The notes beneath the pieces were generated by a model. That model was not told the origin of the DNA. It ran no database searches and saw nothing but the letters and a program-made list of their open reading frames with translations. A stretch of DNA of 64,000 nt from Spisula solida (Eukaryota; Mollusca; Bivalvia; Venerida; Mactridae). Position 1 is the first letter of the stretch, and each line of letters begins with the position of its first letter. The translations under genes and the position numbers were made by a program. Location: assembly GCA_947247005.1 (NCBI GenBank), contig OX365956.1:8700089-8764088 (forward strand). The letters are read 5' to 3'. This document shows positions 38,436-50,186 of the stretch, piece by piece.

Positions 38436-39326
38436 CTATCCATAAAATATCATAGTGCTCAGTCGATCTAATCAAAATCGCTCTATAAGTATAAATAATA
38501 CTGAAGGAATGCAACGCATTTGCCCCCTCCAAAGTGGAATCCCGTAGCCAGTGGTAACAAAATCAAAGAAACAAGCGATTAAGTTAGCTTATTCGACGAA
38601 GAATACTTATATGTACCAAATCCAAACGATAACCAATACATGTTCCTGATTTTATTCGAAATATTCGTGATTTACTTATCAAAGTTCAATCTCTAGTACA
38701 TCGTCTGTGCTATTCGTTGTCGTCACAAACCACGCCCCAAGCTGCGTTTTTGTATGGGAAACCCTGTATTTTCCATTTACGGTCAGTTGATTTTGTCATT
38801 GTCAACACATCGGCCAACGATTAGTGCACGATAAACACGTGCACCGATCCAAGTGAGTAGCTAAGGAATGTCACTGGTTCATTAATATTACTAATATTCC
38901 ACGAGGAAAGCGTGCAACGGTTGGATATGAATGTAAAATGAACAGTTTGAAAGTCTAGAATAACTCCAATGTATAAACACTTAAGGGCATTCTATAGTGC
39001 GATAGGGCATTTTTATTAAAAAGCGTTATTTCTTCAAATTGAAATTTGGTGGACATAACAAACATATCATTACTTGTACTATATTTATTCTTAGAGTTAC
39101 AAATGTATTAAAAAAATACGCATTCATAAAGCGAATTTATCATAGCATGACGACCCTTTAATTGCAAATCTTGCTTATACCCTATCCCCATAAATGTATT
39201 TAATATTTGCCTGAAGGCGTGGTTTAGTGAAACTAACGAATGACACCGACGCTGTACTAGATATTGACATTTCGTGAAGGAAATAAGAAATATGTTTTGT
39301 AATATCAGGTGAAAATGAATATTATC

Positions 39327-39974
39327 TTAGACCATGGTTAGTCGTTGTCAGCCAATCAGCGCCTTGTATTGCCGTGGTAAATATCACATAGACGGCGTTT
39401 TAAAATCGTCTATTAAAATCGAGAAAAACGTTCATTTAGATCGAGAAAATCGTCCATTCAATTCGAGAAAATCGTGCTCAATCAACAGGATTATGTATAT
39501 ACTGAGCACATTTAAAAACGCCGCACATATACAATTTATCGTTACTAACAGAAATGAATACAAAATACACACGGATGGAAAATTAACAGCAATTATTAGC
39601 TGTACTGGTATTTCCCGTCAATTCTGAAAATTACAAACATGTTAATCCACAAGAATGACTGTGTTTTATACAGTCTAAAATAATACAACTGTATAGGTTT
39701 CTTTCTATATGCATTCAGAAACTGGTGTAATATTATTCAATTAAATAAATGCATCAGTGTTTTTAAGTAGGTCTCTTTTTTACACTTATATGACGCTTTC
39801 TATCACTTGATATATATATAGTAACGATAAAGGAGCCATTTTACTGTTGGAACTAGGTCATTCAACTTGTGCATTCACCTTTTTGATTGTTGAAACAGGT
39901 TCATTTAGATTTTCGACAGCTTGGACATGGGAGGATCATAACTTGTATAGTTGGGCATTGTGCCCTGTATGTTT
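39327..39974 (-). repeat. repeat block A, second copy, first segment
   Basis: Inverse of about 7347-7995 with few differences. Its right edge is cut by the insertion at 39975-41544. Confidence 0.85.
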
Positions 39975-40023
39975 TTAGCTCACCTGTCACAAAGTGACAA
40001 GGTGAGCTTTTGTGATCGCTCTT

Positions 40024-40106
40024 CGTCCGTCGTCCGTCGTCCGTCCGTCCGTCCGTCCGTCCGTCCGTCCGTCCGTTCGTCCGTCCGTCCGTCCGTCCGT
40101 CCGTCC
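40024..40106 (+). repeat. (CGTC)n microsatellite
   Basis: An uninterrupted run of 'cgtc'-type units with two or three irregular units. It lies between the terminal hairpin and the 145-bp array of the surrounding element. Confidence 0.9.
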
Positions 40107-41515
40107 ACAATTGCTTGTGAACACACTAGAGGTCACAAATTTAGCCTAATCTTTATGAAACTTGGTCACAATGATCATCTCAACAAAATCTAGGCCAAGT
40201 TCGATATTGGGTCATCTGGGGTCAAAAACTAGGTCACTAGGTCAAATCATAGAAAAACCTTGTGAACACATTAGAGGTCACAATTGTGACTTAATCTTTA
40301 TGAAACTTGATCACAATGATCATCTCTATAAAATCTAGGTCAAGTTTGATATTGGGTCATCCGGGGTCATAAACTAGGTCACAAGGTCAAATAATAGATA
40401 AACCTTGTGTAGTCACTAGAGGTCACAATTTTGGTCTAATATTTATGAAACTTGGTCACAATGATTATCTCAACAGAATCTAGGTCAAGTTCGATATTGG
40501 GTCATCAGGGGTCAAAAACTAGGTCACAAGGTCAAATCATAGAAAAACCTTGTGTAGTCACTAGAGGTCACAATTTTAACCTAGTCTTTATGAAACTTGG
40601 TCACAATGATCATCGCAACAAAATCTAGGTCAAGTTCGATATTGGGTCATCTGGGGTCAAAAACTAGGTCACAAGGTCAAATCATAGATAAACCTTGTGT
40701 AGTCACTAGAGGTCACAATTTTGGTCTAATCTTTATGAGACTTGGTCACAATGATCATCGCAATAAAATCTAGGTCAAGTTCGATAATGGGTCATCTGAG
40801 GTCAAAAACTAGGTCACAAGGTCAAATAATAGAAAAACCTTGTGTAGTCACTAGAGGTCACAGTTTTAGCATAATCTTTACGAAACTTGGTCACAATGAT
40901 TTACACAACCAAATATAGGTCAAGTTTGATATTGGGTCATCCGGGGTCAAAAACTAGGTCACAAGATCAAATCATAGAAAAACCTTGTGTAGTCACTAGA
41001 GGTCCCAGTTTTGGCCTGATCTTTACGAAACTTGGTCACAATGATCATAACAACAAAATCGAGGTCGAGTTCGATAATGGGTCATCTGGGGTCAAAAACT
41101 AGGTCACAAGGTCAAATCATAGAAATACCTTGCGTAGTGACTAGAGGTCACAATTTTTGTCTAATCTTTATAAAACTCGGTCACAATGATCATCTCAAAA
41201 AAATCTAGATCAAGTTCGATATTGGGTCATCTGGGGTCAAAAACTAGGTCACAAGGTCAAATAATAGAAAAACCTTGTGTAGTCACTAGAGGTCACAGTT
41301 TTGGCCTGATCTTTACGAAACTTGGTCACAATGATCATCTCAACAAAATCTAGGTCAAGTCTGATATTGGTTTATCTGGGGTCAAAAACTAGGTCATTAG
41401 GTCAAATCATATAAAAACCTTTTGTAGTCACTAGAGGTCACAATATTTGCCTAATCTGTATAAAACTTGGTCACAATGATCATCTTAACAAAATCTAGGT
41501 TAAATTCGAAAGGTG
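40105..41515 (-). repeat. 145-bp tandem array, ~10 units
   Basis: The landmark 'aaacttggtcacaatgat' recurs near 40157, 40303, 40447, 40591, 40739, 40883, 41030, 41174, 41319 and 41463. Units share 'ggtcaaaaactaggtcacaa' and 'ccttgtgtagtcactagagg'. It forms the body of the 39975-41544 element. Confidence 0.92.
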
Positions 41516-41544
41516 AGCGACCTAGGGCCCTTTGGGCCCTCTTG

Positions 41545-41922
41545 TTTATTTATGTTTTCTGTGCTGGGCTTGTTCATGTGGGCATTGTGCCTCGTGTGTT
41601 TTGTAAGTTTTATGTGCTCGGCTGGTGCTGTCTTCCCTGTCTGACTTAATATTATCTTGTTGTAAGTTAATTCCTTAGTGTTCTATTTGTGTCATCTTCG
41701 GTAATGATGGACTGGTGCAATGAGCACGGATGGTAATCGATATTGTATGACTAAAACAAATTTTGGCACTTGAGAGAGGAACATTTGCTGATCCTGTCCC
41801 ATGCGGCTATCCAGATCGTGGATGTTCTAGCACTGACCTGTATTTAAATTTGTCACAAAATACTCCTTCTTAGCTGCTCGCAGAGAGAGTATCTAACTTT
41901 CATACCAAAATATAGAATAAAC
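41545..41922 (-). repeat. repeat block A, second copy, middle segment
   Basis: Inverse of about 6970-7341. It ends in GAATAAAC (41915-41922), the target duplication of the next insertion. Confidence 0.85.
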
Positions 41923-44900
41923 CATAGGGGTCTGTATCGACTCACTGGTCTCTCAATCACTAGATATAGATTAACAGGGACGTAACTGGTATCAAAATTG
42001 CGACACCACCAACTTTACAAACCGTCTTGTAACTTTTCCAAAAAGGCAATTAATCACATACTGTTTTCTCCAGTAGCAAGCTTATACATTTATCTTCGAG
42101 ATACAACCAATATTATGTCAAAATATATCGCACTCGAGCCGTTACAAATGCATACATGTTGAAAATATACTGAAAAATAAAAACAGGACAAAAATGTGGA
42201 CAGGCCCTTACCATACTATAGGGCTCTTCACACAGGAGTGTCGACAAAAACAATGCGATGGTTGGATGAGCGTATAATAACTAAAACTATAACCAAAATA
42301 TCACCTCTGAAAAGTAACACAAGCGCTGGTGCGGTCATTCAATCATTTTGAAATCTAAAAATGTTCATCGGACATCCATGTTTGTAAAGCCGAACACCCG
42401 ATGATACAAGCTATTTTACTGGATAAACTTTCGAACATGTGACCACTGCAAACAAATATACTAGTTCTCGATATTCTAGCGCAGGTAATACGTATTGGAT
42501 GCACAACCGGGATCAAGAAGTTTGTAAATAAAAATACTACGTATCGGTCTACAAGTTGTGCACGAAAAACTCGTGTTCTGATCCAAGTGAGTAAGCAAGG
42601 AATGTAGAATGGTTGTAAAATTACTATATTCCACTGAAAAGCGTGCAGCAGTTAAAGGTTTTAAACTAATCAATGAGTCTACTCCCCATTTTAAGAAGCA
42701 CACGTTAAATGTACATGAGGGATGATCAACACATAAAAAGGAAAATGCTCATAAATTATTGTTAAGTGACCAATGTTATTTAAACAATATATAATATATT
42801 GGCACATTATAAATAATGAACTATAAAAAACGTTCATTTTAACACTAACAAACAAACAACTTAAAACGTTTATGTATTTGGATTATTTTATTTAAAAATT
42901 CACGTCATGTGTAATAAGGAGTACAGCACTGAGAATTGGGTCTGATCCTTACCTTTACTGTATACTTGAATATATAACAAGTTCTTGCGTTGAATTTATG
43001 AATTTCTGCGAACAAATTGTAAATACCCATACCAGTAACACGCACGTGCCTATGTTCTTCAGAGTTTTGAATCGGTACTAATCGTTTTAGAAAAAGTTAT
43101 TTCCGGTTTAGAAAATTGCGGAGTCGAAAGAAGTGAATGGTTTAAAGTATTCAAATTGCGAAACTTTTGAGTCCTTACATATTCTTTCATAACGTAAAGC
43201 CTGATTCAAATCATGAAAATTATTGAAAAAAATACATATCTTATTTAATCCAACGTAAATAAAACAATATGGCGACGTCGGAATTGACGTCACATCATTT
43301 AACGCGACGTCATCGCACGTTAACGCGACGTCGTCGCACGACATAGCGCGCAAACTTGTGAATAAAATTAAGTTGAATTGAAATATAAATAGAGGATATT
43401 ACATGAGTGTCTTTTCAAATTGAATTTATTAAACGAGTTTAATAAAATAATAAAATGTGAGGCTATGTCGAGCATTTTGTCGATTTTATTTAACGAGTTT
43501 AATAAATTCAATGTGGAAAGTCACAAATATAATGTTCTTTTTATCATATGTATAGCTACTTATTTTCACTATAATAAACGCGCAACTTTGACGACATCGC
43601 CTATACTTTGACGTCAAAACTTTATTACACAAGTGTATTATCAAAAAATAAATAATGGCTTTATTACGCTGCCGCGACGTCAAACATATGTTAGAATATA
43701 ACCTACATTATGAGCCAATGAAAACGCCGCATTTTCGCGGTTAAATGAAAATTTAATCATTAAAATTTTCTCTTCACAGACTTGACGTCATGCGTTAGCG
43801 CTAATTTCTATCGGCCAATCAGAATGCAGAATGTTATATTCTAAGTTAGTTAGAACATATTAAGTAAATTTTTTAGCGACGTCAAACATATGATAAATAG
43901 CAAATAAAAGACGAGTGTAAAACTATAATAACTATTTATAGGGAATAATCTGTGCAACCCGTCTCTTAGATTGGAAAACACTCTTTTCGAAGTATTTGTT
44001 CGCCTGGTTTTCTATGTGGTGCTGCCTGGCAGCCAGAGGCTAGATCTATAGTCTCTGTTGTAGAGCAAACAAATTCCAAAGTCATATTTTTCTTCGATCT
44101 GATTATCAAAAAAAATCCCCGCTGGATGCAGTGCATTCGTTCATATTACATATAGACAATATATCATCTGTTAATTTATGCTATTAGAATAGGATCAAGT
44201 TAAATTCTCTGTACTTTACTACATGTATATTGATACCATATATATGTACAACTACAAATGTATATATCAATGCACGATCAAAACCAACCCGTTATCAAAA
44301 CATGACGCTACAAACGCACGATTGGTACTTGTAAAACAGTTTGCGACACGCAACGTTGGAAACATTAAGCTGTAAGGCGTCGAACGAAGTTACCACAGGA
44401 GGTCATGTCTATTCGGACTTTGGTTAATAATAAGAATATATGGTTAAAGAAAGGGTACCTATATATTTAGAACGTTTCATAGACTTCCAATGACGAATAA
44501 AATAGATAGGCCTACAGTACTAAATTAGTAACTTTTCCGCATATTTGTTGATCAACCCTCGATCGAATTTCCTAATGTCCCAAGGTATGGTTTGTGACGT
44601 CACATGTTCCACCAAAGCGTGTCCAATAAAATGGCTTGTATCATCGGGTATTCGACATTACGTCACGTGACTCAAAATGGAAGTCCGATGAACATTTTTA
44701 GATTTCAAAATGATAGAATGGCCGCACTAGCGCTTGTGTTACTTTTCAGAGGTGATATTTTGGTTATAGTTTTAGTTATTATACGCTCATCCAACCATCG
44801 CATTGTTTTTGTCGACACTCCTGTGTGAAGAGCCCTATAGTATGGTAAGGGCCTGTCCACATTTTTGTCCTGTTTTTATTTTTCAGTATATTTTCAACAT

Positions 44901-45133
44901 GTATGCATTTGTAACGGCTCGAGTGCGATATATTTTGACATAATATTGGTTGTATCTCGACGATAAATGTATAAGCTTGCTACTGGAGAAAACAGTATGT
45001 GATTAATTGCCTTTTTGGAAAAGTTACAAGACTGTTTGTAAAGTTGGTGGTGTCGCAATTTTGATACCAGTTACGTCCCTGTTAATCTATATCTAGTGAT
45101 TGAGAGACCAGTGAGTCGATACAGACCCCTATG
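41923..45133. mobile_element. 3.2-kb TIR transposon with 8-bp TSD (hAT-like, non-autonomous)
   Basis: It starts CATAGGGGTCTG and ends CAGACCCCTATG. The inverted arms extend about 410 bp (41923-42333 and 44725-45133) with few mismatches. GAATAAAC lies on both sides (41915-41922 and 45134-45141) and occurs once in the uninterrupted copy at about 6957-6970, so this is a true 8-bp target duplication. An 8-bp TSD and CA-starting TIRs suit hAT or P-type elements. The interior (42334-44724) has no transposase frame, contains clustered TGACGTCA motifs (near 43284 and 44590), and carries a later 185-bp insertion. Confidence 0.88.
43691..43875 (+). mobile_element. inserted half of the TTTACTTAATATGTTC foldback
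   Basis: The sequence matches the right half of the foldback at 31135-31512 (ttagaatataacctacatta ... gaacatattaagtaaat). It is bracketed by a 17-bp direct repeat, 'gcgacgtcaaacatatg' (43674-43690 and 43876-43892). The repeat length is more like a retroposition or repair duplication than a DNA-transposon TSD. Confidence 0.75.
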
Positions 45134-45316
45134 GAATAAACACGTTTATTTCGTATTTGATTTTAAAAATGCTGTGCTTTTAATTGTGCTAAGTATAACA
45201 TACCACATGGTCTAAGTCAGATAGAAAGACTCGTGGGTCCGTCTATACGATATAGACACTCGCTATACGCTCGTGTCTATATCGTATAGACGGCCCCACT
45301 CGTTTTCTATCCTATA
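45134..45316 (-). repeat. repeat block A, second copy, last segment
   Basis: Continuation of block A (inverse of about 6840-6970) after the 3.2-kb insertion. It contains a perfect 20-bp-arm stem-loop, 'cgtctatacgatatagacac' with its inverse, at about 45240-45293. This is longer than the 'gtctatatatagac' palindrome in the first copy. Confidence 0.85.
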
Positions 45317-45539
45317 CGTTTGCATGAGGTATATATAATTATTCTTCGTCGAATCTTGTACTTTGATCGCTTGTATCTTTTATATTGTAAGCACCGGTTA
45401 CGGGATTCCATTTTGGAGGGGGGAAATGCGTTGCACTCCTTCAGTATTATATATACGCATAGAGCGATTTTGATAAGATCGACTGCTATGATATCTTATT
45501 GATACAATTTCAAATTCCTGTGGTAAAACAAGCACAATA

Positions 45540-46377
45540 ATACACTCAAGGACTTTAAAAACGCCTCACCTAATTCAAAGCCCAATATCGCTTAAAGTAT
45601 TTATGCTTTTGCAATATAATTGTACATGTGCATCAATTGATCTTTCTTACGTGTAAATCAGTTTAGTTTGTAATAAAATGTTGTCTCGTTATTTTCCGGG
45701 AATCCCACTAGCGCACTCACCCTAGTCCAAAGTGTGGGATTTTCAATACGGGCTATGCGAGGCATTGTACTCTTAATGTGCTCATATTTGGAGGTGGTGT
45801 AGGCACACTAATTTGACTAATACACTTGTTAATCGTTTTCTATCCTTTTATTTAAGCATATGCAATTTTTCAGACTGCTAGTTTACTTTTACACACGCTC
45901 TAACCTACCGTATTTGAACATGTTAAAAAGGATAGGATTTTGAATTTTCCAATTTAAGTAATACAACTCAAAACATGATGATTTTGAAAGTCTGTGAAAT
46001 TGTTATTTTCGTTATTGACTTTATTCATGCTTGTTTTGTTATTGTTGAATGTGAACGCGCGTAGAACATAGTGTGACCATCGTTTATATGACAGGAGGCT
46101 CGTTTTAGGAATTCGTAGACGAATGTGATCCCGCATATTAGGATAAATTGCGCCCTTATCATAACCGGTATTGAAAATCCCACACGTTTGCCTAGGGTGA
46201 GTGCGCTTGTAGGATTCTCAGAAAATAACGAAACAACATTTTGCTACAAACTAAACTGATTTACACGTAGGACAGATCAAAAAGTACACATATGAAATTA
46301 TATTGCAATAACATAAATACTTTAAGCGATATGGGGCTTTGAACCAGGTGAGGCGTTTTTAAAGTCCTTGAGTGTAT
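45540..46377. mobile_element. 838-bp foldback with ~225-bp arms
   Basis: It starts ATACACTCAAGGACTTTAAA and ends with the inverse. The arms pair from 45540-45765 to 46157-46377, including 'aacgcctcacc', 'atatcgcttaaagtattta' and 'gagtgcgc'. The ~390-bp loop is unique and has no gene. The target duplication is ambiguous because the terminus is itself palindromic with the flank. Confidence 0.8.
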
Positions 46378-48404
46378 GTATCAATCGTTGGTAAACCTGC
46401 TTCAATAGACCAAAAGAAGGGAGTTCAGTAATGAAGTAACCTCGGTTACTGAGGCCACCTCCCCGCCTCTGGTGAGTCAGCGCCCAGTTAGGCGACGAGT
46501 AACTCCGGATAGGTATAGGGAATGGGTTACCTCTATTTTTGCGACTGTCGCAGAACATCTGGAAGTGTATGTTGAGATTTTTTTATCTGTTCCTGGTACT
46601 TAACTAAGGCGACTGTTCCGAAACCCTTTTCTGTAAAGTTTTAACGTACGATCCAATGGCCTTACCCAGGCAGTTCAACTGTACTGTTTTCGTTGTTCAT
46701 GTACCACCATTGTTGTTTTCAGCATCCAACTGTCATCGTTCTATACGTATGTTTGATACTTTCTGCAGTCTTATTATATTGCGGTTCGACTGTACTGCGG
46801 TTTAGCTGTATTTTTATTGCGTTTGTATTGCGGTCTCAACTTATCGCGTATTCGATTAAATGGCGGTTCTACGGTATCGCGGTTTCACTGTACTGCATTT
46901 TCAATTTACAAACTGAATAGGTAGTTCTCTGGTTAATTTAGCGAGGTTTAATTTGAAAATTAATGTACTATTCCTTTACAGGAATGTGTTTAATTTAATC
47001 ATTCTTTTTGCTTAAATTCCAGTGTAGTTATGCATACTGATTAGTCTAGGTGTATAGAGTTGTTTTTGAGAGGCGATATCCTCTCTATACTACCATTGTC
47101 CATTTCTTAATGCAACCTGAACCGCCTTAAGGCTGCTATGTGAATCCGCATTTAAGTAGTTCCAGAAACTGTCAACATTCCCAAATACTGCTTCATATGT
47201 TTCTCCAAATGTTTAAACTGATTTAATTCAATCAGCAACATTTGTTTATTCTAAGATCAACAATTATTGTGAAACTGTTCGTTAAATCGATATTTTGCAG
47301 ATAATCACTACGCCGGCCGATACCGAACTTGTTTCGTAATATGAAAATGACGTGTTCATCAAATGTCCAGGCTGTATAGCTTTTTTTTTAGAAACTTCAG
47401 ACCAGGGTCACGTGATGGTTTTATCAATTAATCGTATACCGTCTGCAAGGTACTGTTATGCAATCATATGGTGTCGCTATACTAGCCACTTTCTATAGAC
47501 TGTCTCACGCTGTGGGGGAAGTGATTACTAGACGGTACTGTAGAATCTGATAAACAGGCGCGTAGTATTATTTTAAAGCCACTTTTGATAGACGCATTCA
47601 ATACACGTATTACATATAAATCAACATGCACCTTTTTACAAATATTTAGATACCCAACATGCCTATATAGTCACATATGCCTATTTTGACATTCAAGACA
47701 AGATCGGCAGTAAGAAAATGAACATTAAACGTGTGAAGTCGGTTTAACCTTTAGTAGCAGCAACCAGATCGCCTCTCATCAGCACTCTTAGTGCTTTGAT
47801 TAGTTATTGTGAGCGCAGTTTGTTTATACAATTCTGTTTTTAATACTGTACAGTAGGAAGAGTTCAAATAACCGTTAGTTATTATTGTCTTAATGTAATG
47901 TAGTGAGTTATTTAATGCAGTATCGCATTGGTTCTTCACTTCTGTTGAAATAATATTATGGCTATTTCATGTGCGGTTAATTTGTATTTTATATGTAAAT
48001 TGTCAGTACATGTATATAGTTATTATTGTAGTACATGTATATTCATGTGGTACAGTTAATAGACAAGTTGACATGTCAGGAGCCAATTCCTTAAAGGGAG
48101 GGTATGTGTAACCCTGGTCATTTTATGTGTCACCGTTTTGTCTTGTCCCTGTGTGTATACATTTTCATTCTACGTCGGCAGAAGGTGGCGTAGTAGTGGT
48201 GTGCCTCTTCTAAGTGACCATGCACCAATCGCAACTTCTTGCACCAATCATCACGATACTGTCCGAAATATCCCGCAATAATGATATCAACAGAGTCACG
48301 TGATCAATTTGCTTTTATGAATGAATGTAATCATGAGACAATGACCCAAATACAAAATGTATATATAATGTACTAGCATTCTGTAGACGAGTCTCCAGCT
48401 GTGA
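46378..48404. other. intergenic, degenerate 'gcggtt' repeats
   Basis: About 46770-46905 contains loose repeats of 'gcggttcnactgtactgcgg'. Otherwise no gene is recognised. Confidence 0.4.
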
Positions 48405-48605
48405 TTATAGTCCAGTCAGGGTAAAACTCCAGTGACGCAGCGGTCGAGTCGACTATAACGGTGTAAAACCAATTATAAAGGCTTATACTGCACAATCAAC
48501 TATAGTTCCAATGCCAAACTTATATACCTGTTCAGACAATGGTTGTAATCTTTTGTGTACACATAAACTGCAACGTCATTGTCACAATATCCTAACTGGA
48601 CTGTA
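48405..48605 (-). repeat. dispersed repeat, copy 2
   Basis: Inverse of 15300-15515 with moderate divergence. Confidence 0.7.
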
Positions 48606-50164
48606 GCTTTAGTCAGTGCTTACTATATAGGCGCTTATTAAGATAATTATACCATATGCCTATATAGTCACATTAGGATATTTTGACACTAAAGACAAGA
48701 TCGGCAGTCATAAAACGAACTTAAATCGTGTAAAATTGCTTTGAGCTTTGAGATGCTTCAGGAGATCGGGGCAGCTGCATTTTCATATATCTGTCCATTC
48801 ATTCTATCAACAAGTGTCTCCTACTTTATAACGCAGAATTGTTCACTACATCAAGTTTTATCATGCATATGACATAATTCTTCATATAAAAAAATCATTA
48901 TGCATATGCATTCTAATTATATCACAGAGAATTTGACATGATCCTGACCTTTATGCATGAATATATTACTTGCGTTGAATATATACATGTCCGCGAGCAA
49001 ATCATGCAATGTCAATCATTTAGATTTGTGTGGGTATTAAATCTCGAGCTTCTTCGTGATACTCGTTGCTTATGAAAACATACAACCGGGATTATAAATA
49101 TAGACACTAAATCAGCTGTGAAATTATGCTAATAGAAGGTCGAGAGTCGTCTCATATTCTCTGGACTATACAACAAATCATATGGTATATCCTAGTTTTC
49201 AACTTTCTGATACTATTTTCCGCGTATGGAATGTGTATTGTGCGGCCTGAGCGAGTTAATCTGAGTGAATGTTGTAGAACTGTACGGTTGGTGAGTAAGT
49301 GTTCATGAAAGTTCCCGTGCAGGTCATTCCTTCCCGCTAATACTCTCTTCGTCCACCCTGCACTTCTTTAGTCAGGCACTCCTTTCAATACTCTTGAAGA
49401 AGTCAGACGTATTTCGTTATAGTTATATGTTTCATCATTAGTTCATTACTCTATTGTTACATAATTTATCTACTGTACTTGTAGACCTTCACATTATTTA
49501 TATTCATTTTCACGAGTGATTATAGTATTTAATTCTACTGGTCCTGGTTCTTGTCGTATATTCATATTTATATATGCAATATTAAATGATGAATTAAAGT
49601 ATATATCGAATAGGTGATGTTTTTGTTCAACCCAAACCCTAGTTACAAGTACATCGACTGAAATCTGTTATTATTGATATAAAATAAGTAATACTTGAGC
49701 ACATTAAACAGATTCCGAGCTCATCTCGTTCTAGTCTGACGAGTCTCAGTTCAGACTACATTTTGAGCATATTGGCACCCATATACGTGTGTAGTTTGTA
49801 CAGGTAACGGATATGTGTCAGATGGAATTAATTTGTGCAAATGTGTCACATATGCACTGGGAACTCCAGATTGTATCGCCCGTGGTCTCATTGCGTTTAT
49901 ATAAACACTCGTATAGATTCATGAAGAAATCAGGGTTCATATGTCGAGTTACATTTCACGCACACGTTGCGTTGCTCAAGAATTTTAAATGCAACCTGTA
50001 TGTATACTTGTGCGGACAGCTACACGTACAAGTATTCGTATACGTTCGCTTCGCAACCTACCTAATGTAAAAATTAACGTAATTGGAAATAACAGATATA
50101 TAAATTATATATTCTAGCAAATAAGTTCCGGGTTTTTTATATAACTATTCACTTGTACAATTCT
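48606..50164. other. upstream region of BTB gene 2
   Basis: No confident promoter, upstream exon or RNA gene is visible. Confidence 0.35.
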
Positions 50165-50168
50165 AGGT
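50165..50168 (+). promoter_or_regulatory. putative 5'-UTR splice acceptor, BTB gene 2
   Basis: 'caattctag|gtaac' lies 20 nt before the ATG at 50187 and parallels the site in BTB gene 1. It indicates a shared non-coding first exon that I could not locate. Confidence 0.45.
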
Positions 50169-50186
50169 AACGAATCAGTTTTGATT

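Larger units (their letters stand above)
39975..41544 (-). mobile_element. 1.57-kb CAAGAGGG...CTAA element (Helitron-like end)
   Basis: Read on the minus strand it starts CAAGAGGGCCCAAAGGGCCC and ends with a hairpin (GCTCACC..GGTGAGC) followed by TAA. The interior holds about ten 145-bp tandem units and a (GTCC)n tract. The same site is empty at 7342-7347. Three A before and three A after the element equal the six A of the empty site, so the insertion fits no target duplication with an element ending CTAA. A hairpin plus CTRR end is Helitron-like, but the 5' end is not the canonical TC. A 2-bp AA duplication is the alternative. It is non-autonomous. Confidence 0.75.
38440..45500. mobile_element. 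~7-kb composite bounded by ~190-bp inverted repeats
   Basis: The left edge (about 38440-38630) and inverted right edge (about 45330-45505) share 'gtcgatctaatcaaaatcgc', 'gcaacgcattt', 'ggaatcccgta' and 'attcgacgaagaata'. Inside lies repeat block A in inverted orientation, split by two later insertions. Without those two insertions the element would be about 2.3 kb. There is no transposase frame. The boundaries and common origin are inferred from the arms. Confidence 0.55.

Noticed and set aside
39951..40193. RPSVRPSVR-type protein frame
   Set aside because: It is the translation of the (CGTC)n microsatellite.
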